Below, in pieces: positions 1 through 9,515 of a stretch of DNA of 64,000 bases (position 1 is its first letter; every line of letters starts with the position of its first letter). This DNA is from Phycisphaeraceae bacterium (GTDB lineage Bacteria > Planctomycetota > Phycisphaerae > Phycisphaerales > UBA1924). A program made the position numbers and the translations under genes. The notes beneath the pieces are model-generated. The model worked only from the letters and a program-made list of their open reading frames with translations. It searched no databases and was not told where the DNA came from. The stretch is taken from positions 124,001-188,000 of the forward strand of contig JACKHE010000001.1 in the NCBI GenBank assembly GCA_020639135.1, given 5' to 3'.

Positions 1-2
1 AG

Positions 3-1946
3 TACCGCCGGTACGTCCGCGAGGCGGCGCTGGAGTGGAACAAGGCGTTCGAGAAGGTTGGTCTGGTCAACGCCGTCGAGGTGTACCAGCAGGACGCCGA
101 GAGCGGCGCCCACATGGACAAGGACCCCGAGGACGTCCGCTACAACTTCCTCCGCTGGCAGACCAACAACCTCGGCTTCGCGATCGGCCCGTCGCGCGTC
201 GATCCGCGCACCGGCCAGATCCTCGACGCCGACGTGCTCATGAACGACGGCTGGCTCCGCTTCGCGATCTCGCAGTACCAGAACGTGCTGCCGCAGACCG
301 CGATGGAGACCTTCGGGCCCGAGACCCTGGCGTGGATCGATGACCACCCGAACTGGGACCCGCGCATCCGGCTGGCCTCGCCCAACGACCGCGACGACGT
401 CATGAACCAGCTCCGTCTCCAGCGCGCCAGCAGGGGCATCAACAGCTACAGCGGCCACGAGCTCGGGGCCGCCGACGCCACGCTCATGGGCGACCAGCCC
501 ATCGACGGGCTCGTCGGCGCCGCCAGCCAGAAGAACGGCTTCTGCATGCAGCCCCTGGAGCGCGGGATGGACCTGGCGATGGTCCGCCTGAACATGCTCG
601 ATCTCAGCGCCATGGACAACTCGGACACGGACGACTTCGACGGCGTCCCCGAGGAGTTCGTCGGCGCGATCGTCAAGGACGTGCTGATGCACGAGGTCGG
701 GCACGTCCTGGGCCTTCGGCACAACTTCAAGGCCTCCACGGCGTACACGATCGAGCAGATCAACTCCCCCGAGTGGGCGGGCAGGGCGATCACCGGCTCG
801 GTCATGGACTACAACGCCATGAACTACCACTTCGACCTGGGCAAGGACCAGGGCCCCTACGTCATGCCCACCATCGGCCCCTACGACTACTGGGCCATCG
901 AGTACGGCTACACCTTCGACAAGGACCTCAAGCCGATCCTCGACCGGGTGAGCGAGCCCGAGCTCGCCTACGCGACCGATGAGGACACGTTCGGCCCCGA
1001 CCCGACGGCGCGCCGTCGGGACATGGGCAGCAACGTCATCGACTTCGTGGAGGAGGAGATGCGCATGATCCACGATCTGCGCACCAAGATCCTCGAGCGT
1101 TCGGTCGATGACGGCGACAGCTGGACGAAGGCCCGCCAGGCCTACCAGATCCTGCTGGGCCAGCACCTGCGCGACGTCTCGACGGCGGCGAACTGGCTGG
1201 GCGGGACCTATATCAACCGCGACCGCAAGGGCGACACCGGCGACCGGGATCCGGTCATCCCGGTCGAGCCCGCGCTGCAGCGCCGGGCGCTGGCGTTCGT
1301 CATCACCAACAGCTTCAACGACGACGCGTACGGGCTCACCCCCGAGCTGCTGTCGAAGATGACCGTGGACAAGTGGTGGGACGAGGGGTTCCAGGCGATC
1401 TTCGCCGACCCGGCGTGGGACGTGCACGACAGCATCCTGGGCATCCAGGCGTCCGTGCTCACCCAGCTCCTCAACCCGACGACGCTCCGCCACGTGTATG
1501 ACAACGAGTTCCGATCGACCGAAGCGGACGCCCTGACGCTCCCGGAGGTCCTCGACGCCGTCGCCGACGCCGCCTTCACCGAGCTGGACAACCCCGTCCG
1601 CGACCGGTTCACGGCGCGGGAGCCGATGATCTCGTCGCTGCGGCAGAACCTCCAGCGCGAGACAATCGAGCGGCTGATCGACCTGACCATGCCCGGCTCG
1701 TTCAGCGGCGCCGCCAGCAAGCCCATCGCGACGCTCTCGGCGCAGAAGCTGCGGCAGCTCCAGGGCCGGATCGACGCGACCCTCAAGAAGGCCGACTCCA
1801 AGATCGACCCCTACACCGTCGCGCACCTGACCGACGCCACGCTGCGCATCGGCAAGGCGCTCGACGCCAACTACATCTACAACGCCAACGAGATCGGCGG
1901 CGGCGGCCCCGTGACGATCATCATGGGCGACACCGCCCGCGATTGA
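3..1946 (+). CDS. Zinc-dependent metalloprotease, C-terminal part (DUF5117/DUF4953-type)
   Basis: The reading frame is open from the left edge, so the true start lies outside the window; 647 residues are visible. The visible part begins inside a conserved stretch (WNKAFEKVG) and contains the extended gluzincin motif HEVGHVLGLRHNF at about bases 690-728, where the two His, the Glu and the third His would bind and activate zinc. A conserved MDYN stretch follows, as expected for the Met-turn region. The long helical C-terminal half matches the DUF4953 architecture of large outer-membrane or periplasmic proteases. Any signal peptide would be in the missing N-terminus. The gene ends just before a strong terminator. 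The substrate is unknown; the family assignment comes from motif recognition. Confidence 0.85.
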   Translation, partial: YRRYVREAALEWNKAFEKVGLVNAVEVYQQDAESGAHMDKDPEDVRYNFLRWQTNNLGFAIGPSRVDPRTGQILDADVLMNDGWLRFAISQYQNVLPQTAMETFGPETLAWIDDHPNWDPRIRLASPNDRDDVMNQLRLQRASRGINSYSGHELGAADATLMGDQPIDGLVGAASQKNGFCMQPLERGMDLAMVRLNMLDLSAMDNSDTDDFDGVPEEFVGAIVKDVLMHEVGHVLGLRHNFKASTAYTIEQINSPEWAGRAITGSVMDYNAMNYHFDLGKDQGPYVMPTIGPYDYWAIEYGYTFDKDLKPILDRVSEPELAYATDEDTFGPDPTARRRDMGSNVIDFVEEEMRMIHDLRTKILERSVDDGDSWTKARQAYQILLGQHLRDVSTAANWLGGTYINRDRKGDTGDRDPVIPVEPALQRRALAFVITNSFNDDAYGLTPELLSKMTVDKWWDEGFQAIFADPAWDVHDSILGIQASVLTQLLNPTTLRHVYDNEFRSTEADALTLPEVLDAVADAAFTELDNPVRDRFTAREPMISSLRQNLQRETIERLIDLTMPGSFSGAASKPIATLSAQKLRQLQGRIDATLKKADSKIDPYTVAHLTDATLRIGKALDANYIYNANEIGGGGPVTIIMGDTARD

Positions 1947-1984
1947 TCCCGCCGGGGCCCGAGGGCCTCGATCACGAACAGTTC

Positions 1985-2020
1985 ACGGGCCGGTCCTCTC
2001 GTGGGGGCCGGCCCGTTTTC
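1985..2020 (+). terminator. Intrinsic terminator after the metalloprotease
   Basis: A perfect 9-bp stem (ACGGGCCGG pairing with CCGGCCCGT, 1985-1993 with 2008-2016) closes a 14-base loop and runs into TTTT. It separates the metalloprotease from lpd. Confidence 0.8.
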
Positions 2021-2032
2021 GTGCGCCGACGC

Positions 2033-2086
2033 TACAATCGCGGACACCCCTGACTTCCCGCCGGCGCTCCGGTCACGAGGAGCGCC
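2033..2086 (+). promoter_or_regulatory. Candidate lpd promoter and leader hairpin
   Basis: A TACAAT hexamer at 2033-2038 could be the -10 box of lpd, giving a leader of about 74 bases; no good -35 is visible. Within that leader a perfect 8-bp inverted repeat (GGCGCTCC at 2063-2070, GGAGCGCC at 2079-2086, 8-base loop) would form a stable hairpin. No U-tract follows, so it is not a terminator. A role in mRNA stability or regulation is only a guess. Confidence 0.4.
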
Positions 2087-2118
2087 GTTCACCCGATCCG
2101 CAACGGAATCCAACCGCC

Positions 2119-3642
<1,524 letters not shown>

Positions 3643-3859
3643 TCTCCCCCCGCGGGGAGCCATTGAACCGCCCTGTCCGGGTCCGAGAAGCCCGGCGTGT
3701 CCCGGCGCAGGGCGAAGAATCGCATAATCCCGGTGAATCCACTTGCCCGCAGCGACGGGATGTGGTTTGGTTGGCTTGGATGGAAAGCGCCGAGAGCGCT
3801 GTGACTGTGCCGTGACCCCTCAGGCAGGGGCGAACTGACCAGAACAAAGGACCCGACAG

Positions 3860-5290
3860 ATGACGAACCCCCGCTCGATCCTGCTCTTCAGCGCTCTCGC
3901 CGGCGCCGCGACCGCCGCGGCCGTCGTCAGCACCCACACCCCCGCCCCGGCGCCGCGGCAGGCCACGCCGATGTTCGACGGGGAGGCCACATGCATCAGC
4001 AACGAGATGCTCTCGACGATCTTCGCCGAGGGGACCGACCCCGAGGTCATGCGGCGGGTGTACGAGATGATCCTCAAGCCGCTTGGTGATCAGAACTCGC
4101 GGTACTACACGAGCGGCCGCTGGCCGGGCTCGACCAACACGCCGGTGAACATCACGTACAGCTTCCCGAACGACGGGCTGAATGTCGATGGCGGGTCGAA
4201 CATCTTCAACGCGCTGATGATCTCCGCCTTCGGCGACGTGGCGACGGGCAAGACCTATTTCCGTCAGGCCTTCGACCAGTGGGAGCAGTTCACCGGCAAC
4301 ACGTACACCGAGGTCTCGGACAACAACTCCGCCTGGGGCTCGTCCGGCCCGCTGCACGGCGGCTCCGGTCGCGGCGACATCCGCATCGCGTCGATCGGGA
4401 TCGACGGCTCGAGCAACGTCCTCGCGTACAACTACTTCCCGGGCTCGGGCGTCGGCGGCGACATGGTCCTCGACTCCGCCGAGAGCTGGGGCAACGCGAG
4501 CAACAGCCACCGCTTCATCCGGAACATCGTGACGCACGAGAACGGCCACGGCATGGGGCTCCAGCACGTCTGCACCGACTCCGGGCACCGCGCGCTCATG
4601 AACCCCTTCTACAGCTCCGCGATCGACGGGCCGCAGCACGACGACATCCGCGGCATGCAGCGTCACTACGGCGACTTCCTCGAGCCCAACGACAGCACCG
4701 GCAGCGCCACCGACCTCGGCGTGTTCGCGTCCATGGACAGCGCCATCGTCTTCGGTGCGGCCATGACCAACTCCGACGACGATTTCTTCTCGTTCACCGT
4801 CGGCGGCCCCTCCCTGCTCAGCGGGTCGGTCACCCCCTCCGGCGTGACCTACAACATGGCGCCGCAGTCCGGCGACGGGAGCTGCTCGACCGGGCCCGCG
4901 TTCAACAGCGTCGAGCAGCAGGACCTGCGCGTGACGATCCTGAACTCCGTCGGCGGCACGATCGCCCAGTTCGACAACACCGCCGCGGGAGCCTCGGAGT
5001 CCTTCGCCGACGTCAGCCTTCCCAACGCCGGGACCTACTACGTCCGCGTGGACTCGACGTCGTTCGCCAACCAGACCCAGTCGTACAACATGACGATCGA
5101 GACCTCGATCCCCGTCCCCGACGGCGACCTCAACGGCGACTGCGTCGTGGACACCGCCGACCTGGGCGGCCTGCTGGGCTCCTTCGGCAACACGACGCCC
5201 TTCGGCGACATCAACGGCGACGGCATCGTGGACACCGCCGACCTGGGCATCCTGCTCAACAACTTCGGGACGACCTGCGACGACCTCTGA
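3860..5290 (+). CDS. Secreted matrixin-like metalloprotease with PPC-like and dockerin-like domains
   Basis: The 476-residue product begins with a signal peptide (residues 1 to about 25) and has an AAAGGA Shine-Dalgarno sequence before the ATG. The catalytic domain carries HENGHGMGLQH at residues 226-236, the metzincin zinc site, followed by a Met-turn (ALMNP). A beta-rich segment resembling a bacterial pre-peptidase C-terminal domain follows (about 270-415). The C-terminus is a pair of EF-hand-like dockerin repeats (DLNGDCVVDTADLG and DINGDGIVDTADLG). It is predicted to be exported and to hydrolyse protein outside the cytoplasm. No cohesin is visible, so the dockerin pair may instead be a calcium-binding or sorting tag. 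The repeat DNA is almost identical to that of the gene at 6929. Confidence 0.88.
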   Translation: MTNPRSILLFSALAGAATAAAVVSTHTPAPAPRQATPMFDGEATCISNEMLSTIFAEGTDPEVMRRVYEMILKPLGDQNSRYYTSGRWPGSTNTPVNITYSFPNDGLNVDGGSNIFNALMISAFGDVATGKTYFRQAFDQWEQFTGNTYTEVSDNNSAWGSSGPLHGGSGRGDIRIASIGIDGSSNVLAYNYFPGSGVGGDMVLDSAESWGNASNSHRFIRNIVTHENGHGMGLQHVCTDSGHRALMNPFYSSAIDGPQHDDIRGMQRHYGDFLEPNDSTGSATDLGVFASMDSAIVFGAAMTNSDDDFFSFTVGGPSLLSGSVTPSGVTYNMAPQSGDGSCSTGPAFNSVEQQDLRVTILNSVGGTIAQFDNTAAGASESFADVSLPNAGTYYVRVDSTSFANQTQSYNMTIETSIPVPDGDLNGDCVVDTADLGGLLGSFGNTTPFGDINGDGIVDTADLGILLNNFGTTCDDL

Positions 5291-5349
5291 TCCCGCCCCG
5301 GGCCCACCCCTCCCCGAACCCCGTTCGGAGCCCCGGGTTGATCGCACAC

Positions 5350-5385
5350 ACGGACGCCGCCTACCATGGCGGCGTCCGTCTTTTT
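5350..5385 (+). terminator. Intrinsic terminator of the matrixin-like protease gene
   Basis: A perfect 12-bp stem (ACGGACGCCGCC at 5350-5361 with GGCGGCGTCCGT at 5368-5379) closes a 6-base loop and is followed by CTTTTT. It lies just upstream of tRNA-Pro. Confidence 0.9.
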
Positions 5386-5401
5386 CCGGATGGAGGACAT
5401 C

Positions 5402-5475
5402 CGGGGTGTAGCGCAGTTTGGTAGCGCGCCTCGTTCGGGACGAGGAGGTCGAAGGTTCAAATCCTTTCACCCCGA
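5402..5475 (+). tRNA. tRNA-Pro (anticodon CGG)
   Basis: The acceptor stem CGGGGTG (5402-5408) pairs with CACCCCG (5468-5474), with discriminator A at 5475. The anticodon stem CCTCG/CGAGG encloses the loop TTCGGGA, giving anticodon CGG for proline codon CCG. The T arm GAAGG-TTCAAAT-CCTTT pairs with one G-T. The 3' CCA is not encoded. Confidence 0.96.
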
Positions 5476-5488
5476 TTTGCATCGAGAC

Positions 5489-5520
5489 GAGCCGATCCGG
5501 ACCGGGTCGGCTTGTTTCTT
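5489..5520 (+). terminator. Probable terminator after tRNA-Pro
   Basis: GCCGATCCGG and ACCGGGTCGGC (5491-5511) form a GC-rich stem with one T-G pair, followed by a T-rich run (TTGTTTCTT). Confidence 0.6.
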
Positions 5521-5555
5521 GACGTGCGGGACGAGTGGTTCGAGGACGCTCGGGA

Positions 5556-5951
5556 ATGACGATCCACAAGGACATCCTCGCGTACAACGCGGCTCAGAGC
5601 GAGGGGGACAGGCGGATCTGTGTCGCTCTGTGCAAGACGATTGATCAGCGACTCCCCGACGCGCAAAATAAAATCTGGCATGCGCACCCCGTCTGGTTTC
5701 TCGATGGGAATCCGATCGTCGGCTACAGCAAGCTGAAAGACTGCGTTCGCCTGCTGTTCTGGAGCGGCCAGTCATTCGACGAACCCGGCCTCAAGCCCGA
5801 GGGCAAGTTCAAGGCGGCGGAAGCGCGGTTCACCTCCGCGGACGAGATCCCGCAACGCGACCTTGCGCGCTGGATCGAGAAATCGGCCGGGATCCAATGG
5901 GACTACAAGAACATTGTGAAGCGCAAAGGCAGGCTGGAGCGATTGAGCTGA
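5556..5951 (+). CDS. DUF1801 (YdhG-like) small cytoplasmic protein
   Basis: The 131-residue product has no signal or membrane segment. Its central part (IWHAHPVWFLDGNPIVGYS, then VRLLFWSGQSFDEPGL) matches the DUF1801 fold, found in proteins related to frataxin-like domains and of unknown biochemical role. The ATG at 5556 was chosen because homologues start close before the I-H-K-D segment. It stands alone between tRNA-Pro and a VOC gene on the other strand. Confidence 0.75.
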   Translation: MTIHKDILAYNAAQSEGDRRICVALCKTIDQRLPDAQNKIWHAHPVWFLDGNPIVGYSKLKDCVRLLFWSGQSFDEPGLKPEGKFKAAEARFTSADEIPQRDLARWIEKSAGIQWDYKNIVKRKGRLERLS

Positions 5952-6185
5952 CCCCATGGGCTGACGGCATTCCCGTCGAACTCCACATCCGAGCGGATGC
6001 GCGCCAAATCCGCACGACGATCCCGGTGTACACCCGCCGGGTCAATGGACCTGCTTCCTCGGCCCACACGCTGATCTGAGCGGCAACGAGTTCGATCGGG
6101 GTTCTGACACCCCGAATCCCGGATACGTGGCCTGATCGGTCGTCGGAGACGAGGATGTTTCGCGGAATCTGACCCGGGGATCTGC
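5952..6185. other. Intergenic region without recognised features
   Basis: About 230 bases between convergent genes. I see no coding potential with family support, no terminator with a T-tract and no repeat. Confidence 0.6.
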
Positions 6186-6590
6186 CTACTCCCTGATCGT
6201 GGGAGCATCATCCGTCTCCTGTCCGAACCAGATCCGGATCCGGTCGGGATCCCTGACCTCGAACTCCTTCATGCCGTAGATCGTGACGCGCAGATCCGAG
6301 ACCGGGGCGCCATGTGACAGCAACTCGTCCCGGAGCGCGACCACGTCGTCCGAGTTGATATAAAAAATCTGGTACTCGCGGCTCCTCGCGCTCACGGCCG
6401 CACGCACTTCATCCGCCGGAGGCGCGTTGAACATGATCTCCACGCCGTCGCGTGACATCGAGCACCACACCGGCGGGTCGCCGAACGTGTCGCCGAGTTG
6501 GAATCCCAGCTTCGAGCGGTAGAAGTCGATCGTCCTCTGCAGGTCCGTCACCGCGAGCATCGGCCGCAATCCCGTCATCCTCGGCATCAT
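6186..6590 (-). CDS. VOC (glyoxalase/bleomycin-resistance fold) protein
   Basis: The 134-residue product has the pattern of a vicinal-oxygen-chelate protein: an N-terminal strand PMLAVTDLQRTIDFYRSKLGF, a middle strand with Glu (VEIMF), and a C-terminal MKEFEVRDPDRIRIWFGQ segment. Such proteins bind a metal and act on small molecules or sequester drugs; the substrate cannot be deduced. A GGAG sequence precedes the ATG. It is monocistronic and converges with the DUF1801 gene. Confidence 0.85.
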   Translation of the reverse strand: MMPRMTGLRPMLAVTDLQRTIDFYRSKLGFQLGDTFGDPPVWCSMSRDGVEIMFNAPPADEVRAAVSARSREYQIFYINSDDVVALRDELLSHGAPVSDLRVTIYGMKEFEVRDPDRIRIWFGQETDDAPTIRE

Positions 6591-6928
6591 GACATTCTCC
6601 AGTGGATGACGAACAGGATAGCGCCCGGTCGGCTCGCAGCGACGCCGCGGACGTGGCGGGCCCTCCCGCGATCGGGAAGCAACGGATCACCGTTTCTGGA
6701 AAATGGCGTCGTGCACACATGCCGAGCGATGCTGCCCACCCCGGAGTCCGGAATCGATGCGACCCGAGTTATCGGCGTTAGGACGCGAGATGTCCCGAAG
6801 ATCCATCAGATTTCGTGTTGAATGCTTGAGTCGCCGTCGCGGATTGGTACGTTGGGGTGCACGGTGCGCACACCCAGCGTCCGAGTCGTTCTGTTTCCAC
6901 GCACGCGCCACGGGGGAGATTCCCGACG
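6591..6928. other. Intergenic region between divergent genes
   Basis: About 340 bases upstream of both the VOC gene (minus) and a dockerin protein (plus). A weak -35/-10 pair (TTGAGT at 6826, 16-base spacer, TACGTT at 6848) could serve the plus-strand gene. No ORF here has family support. Confidence 0.4.
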
Positions 6929-7732
6929 ATGATCCGCAAGACCCTGTTGTTCGGCCTCGCGGCCCTGGCCGCGCACTCGCCCGCGCTCGCCCAGACCGTC
7001 TGGAACGGCGAGTTGTCGGAGGAATCGTTCCAGGTCACGACGAGCGCGGAAGACCCAGGGGAATACACGGACACCGCGACGATCTCGGTGGCGTCCTTCG
7101 GGACGTTCTCGTTCGATTTCAGCGCGGCGGGCGACACCGAGTTCTCGTTCACCTGGGCGGCGCCCCCCGGGCAGTTCATCGAGATCGCCGTCCCGGGAGA
7201 TGCGATATCTACCGCCATACTCAGGCTGAGGTTTACCTGCTCCCCTGGCGGGACTATCAGTGAGACCGATGCAGTGACGTACGAGGTCTTCGGCGCGTCC
7301 GGCTCCCCCCTGCCCGCAGCGGATCTTTCGCCCATGAACGCTTATGGAAATGGGCTGAGAACGATGATCGTGTGGAACAACCTCCCGGCTGGCGAGACAT
7401 ACCGCTTCCAATCCGTCACCGGGACCGCAACGGTCTCCGCCGGCGTCAATGACAATGTCATGAATTCGCCGATCCTTGAGTTCGACATCCAGGGCTCCGT
7501 CCGGCTGCTGGGGGATGGCACAAACCCGGTGGGGCAGTGGATCAGTCTTGTTCCCGCGCTCAGCGGCGACCTCAACGGCGACTGCGTCGTGGACACGGCC
7601 GACCTGGGGATCCTGCTCGGCGCCTTCGGGACCAGCGACCCGTTATCCGACCTGAACAACGACGGCGTCGTGGACACTGCCGACCTCGGGATCCTGCTCG
7701 GTCAGTTCGGGATGTCCTGCGTCTCGGAATGA
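6929..7732 (+). CDS. Secreted protein with C-terminal dockerin-like repeats
   Basis: The 267-residue product starts with a clear signal peptide (MIRKTLLFGLAALAAHSPALAQ), which fixes the start; in-frame codons upstream would place non-signal sequence before it. The central region (about 23-205) is beta-rich with no family I recognise. The C-terminus has two dockerin-type loops (DLNGDCVVDTADLGILLG and DLNNDGVVDTADLGILLG) and ends shortly after. The DNA of the first loop differs from that in the gene at 3860 by one base over about 45. Export is well supported; function is unknown. Confidence 0.85.
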   Translation: MIRKTLLFGLAALAAHSPALAQTVWNGELSEESFQVTTSAEDPGEYTDTATISVASFGTFSFDFSAAGDTEFSFTWAAPPGQFIEIAVPGDAISTAILRLRFTCSPGGTISETDAVTYEVFGASGSPLPAADLSPMNAYGNGLRTMIVWNNLPAGETYRFQSVTGTATVSAGVNDNVMNSPILEFDIQGSVRLLGDGTNPVGQWISLVPALSGDLNGDCVVDTADLGILLGAFGTSDPLSDLNNDGVVDTADLGILLGQFGMSCVSE

Positions 7733-7808
7733 TGTTGGGGATCGGGCGCCGCGCTGAGCACGAGATCACCAACGGACCTGCACCCTTCACGCCAACCGAT
7801 GTGATCGC

Positions 7809-8333
7809 TCACTCCGGCGCATCGGGCGCGAACCAGTACTCGAACCGGTAGAAGTGCCCGCCGTCGGTGATGTCGATCGTCATCGACCCGGCCAGGCCTT
7901 CGAGCCCGCCCGTTCCGGAGTCCGGGACGACCGTGATCGACTGCGTCGGCGTTCCTCGATCCATCGTGGAGCTGTGCTGGAGGACGAACGCGCCCGACTT
8001 CCCGGCGAGGGTTCCCTCGACGAGCTCCATCGCGACGTACCCCGCGGAGCCGCCGATCGCCGTGCGCACGCCGAGCATCTGGCCCCGGCTCCGGGCGTCG
8101 AGATCGCCGTGGAACCGCTTGTCGAGCGACAGCCTGCCGATGCTCGGATCGCCGACGCCCGCCGGGTCGGCTTGCGGGGCGAGGTTCACCTCGAAGGGCC
8201 CGGTCGCGGTCTGCTTGTCCATCATCAACTCCGCTGGAGCGACCCGGTCGCCATCGGCGCGGCATCCCGCCGAGATCAGCGGCGTCGCGCACAAGCCGAG
8301 GCATGCGAGAGTGGTCGTGAGTCTGGATCGCAT
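7809..8333 (-). CDS. DUF3224 lipoprotein
   Basis: The 174-residue product has a lipoprotein signal ending in SAGC, so it is probably lipid-anchored in the envelope. The mature part matches DUF3224 closely: GPFEVNL, LDKRFHGDL, GQMLG, GSAGYVAME, GAFVLQHSSTMDRG, VVPDSGTGGLEGLAGSM. The family forms a lipocalin-like or allene-oxide-cyclase-like barrel of unknown function. The start at 8333 is chosen because it begins the signal peptide and sits 6 bases after a TACCAT -10 box. Confidence 0.9.
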   Translation of the reverse strand: MRSRLTTTLACLGLCATPLISAGCRADGDRVAPAELMMDKQTATGPFEVNLAPQADPAGVGDPSIGRLSLDKRFHGDLDARSRGQMLGVRTAIGGSAGYVAMELVEGTLAGKSGAFVLQHSSTMDRGTPTQSITVVPDSGTGGLEGLAGSMTIDITDGGHFYRFEYWFAPDAPE

Positions 8334-8345
8334 GGCGCCATGGTA
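8331..8345 (-). promoter_or_regulatory. Leaderless promoter of the DUF3224 gene
   Basis: On the minus strand TACCAT lies 6 bases before the ATG, so transcription would start at or next to the start codon. No Shine-Dalgarno sequence is present. Confidence 0.55.
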
Positions 8346-8471
8346 CACGGATGCGCCCCGGATCACCGGCCGTGCGTGCCTGATCGATCTCCGGAGCCGG
8401 CTGTGGGGCGCCGACCGGAGATCGATCACCATTGTCGGAGGGATTCCTTGGCGTCAAGGGCAACGGGCTGC

Positions 8472-8486
8472 AACAATGCCCCGATG
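8472..8486 (+). promoter_or_regulatory. Leaderless promoter of the YdeI-like gene
   Basis: AACAAT at 8472-8477 is followed by 6 bases and the ATG at 8484; it is a weaker match than the other cases in this window. Confidence 0.4.
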
Positions 8487-9071
8487 ATCGACCCCTGCAA
8501 CGGAACCGTGGTTCGGTTCACCGCGACGCTGCACCGCCCGGCGGCGCCTGCAGAGGGATCGGCGCCCTGCTGGGCGTTCGTGCTGCTACCGAAGTGCGCC
8601 AGTCAGAAGTTCGACTCACGCGGCCAGGTCCCGGTCGAGGGTACGCTGGAAGGATCACCCGTGGCCGCGCTGCTCGAGCCTGACGGCGAGGGCGGGCACT
8701 GGCTCCCGCTGGACCGGAAGCTGTGCAAAGCCGCCGGCGTCGGGCACGGCGACAGCGTCAGGCTGGAGCTGCGCCCCGCAACGAAGGAGATCGAGCCCGT
8801 AGTCCCCGCGGATCTTCGTGCCGCGCTCAAGTCGGCGCCGGCCGGGGCGCGCCGGGCCTGGAAGGACATCACCCCGGCGGCGCGGCGGGACTGGGTGCAC
8901 TGGGTCACCTCCGGCAAGAAGGCCGAGACGCGCGTGAGCCGCATCGAGAAGACGTGCGACATGCTGGCGCACGGGAAGCGGCGCCCGTGCTGCTTCGACC
9001 GGTCCGGGATGTACAGCAAGAGTCTCGGCCCGCCGGCGATCGCCCCGGAGAACCCGCCACGCGAGCGGTGA
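8484..9071 (+). CDS. DUF1905 / YdeI-OmpD-associated family protein
   Basis: The 195-residue cytoplasmic product has an N-terminal DUF1905 barrel (FTATLHRP, then WAFVLLP and GHWLPLDRKLCKAAGVGHGDSV) and a C-terminal YdeI-like helical region (RRAWKDITPAARRDWVHWV, then AETRVSRIEKTCDMLAHGKRRPCCF). Family members are linked with stress and bacteriocin tolerance in enterobacteria; the mechanism is not established. The ATG at 8484 is supported by homology of the first residues and by a -10-like box just upstream. It is divergent from the DUF3224 gene. Confidence 0.85.
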   Translation: MIDPCNGTVVRFTATLHRPAAPAEGSAPCWAFVLLPKCASQKFDSRGQVPVEGTLEGSPVAALLEPDGEGGHWLPLDRKLCKAAGVGHGDSVRLELRPATKEIEPVVPADLRAALKSAPAGARRAWKDITPAARRDWVHWVTSGKKAETRVSRIEKTCDMLAHGKRRPCCFDRSGMYSKSLGPPAIAPENPPRER

Positions 9072-9140
9072 TCCCGCGAGCCCGGTATCCTCCGCACGCG
9101 GCGGCGAACCAACGCGCACCGGCGCCAAACTGGAGTTCCC

Positions 9141-9509
9141 ATGGAGAAGGTCCTCGGCATCGGCGGCGTGTTCCTGAAGGCACGCGATCCCAAGGCGCTC
9201 GCCGCCTGGTACCAGAAAAACCTCGGCGTCCCCATCGACGAGGGGCAGACGTACGGGACGCTCCTCTCGGCCGGCGCCGGCGAGCACACGGTCTGGTCCA
9301 CGTTCCCGGAGGACACCGCGTACTTCGGCAGCGGTCCCGCGACGTCCATGTTCAACTACCGCGTCCGCGATCTCGACGCCATGCTCGCGCAGCTCCGAGC
9401 CGCGGGGGCGCGGGTCGATGACAAGATCGAGGACGCCGGCTACGGGCGCTTCGGCTGGGCGACGGACCCCGAGGGCAACCGCTTCGAGCTGTGGGAGCCC
9501 GCGCCGTAA
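9141..9509 (+). CDS. VOC family protein (glyoxalase-like)
   Basis: The 122-residue product shows the two-module VOC pattern: GIGGVFLKARDPKALAAWYQKNLG at the N-terminus and FGWATDPEGNRFELWEP at the C-terminus, where the last Glu would be a metal ligand. The family includes glyoxalases, dioxygenases and antibiotic-binding proteins; the substrate is unknown. A TATCCT hexamer about 50 bases upstream (9086) may be its -10 box. It converges with arsM. Confidence 0.87.
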   Translation: MEKVLGIGGVFLKARDPKALAAWYQKNLGVPIDEGQTYGTLLSAGAGEHTVWSTFPEDTAYFGSGPATSMFNYRVRDLDAMLAQLRAAGARVDDKIEDAGYGRFGWATDPEGNRFELWEPAP

Positions 9510-9515
9510 ATTGGG

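Noticed and set aside
6845..6862. Possible sigma-54 promoter (TGGTAC...TGCAC)
   Set aside because: GG to GC spacing is 11, not the required 10.
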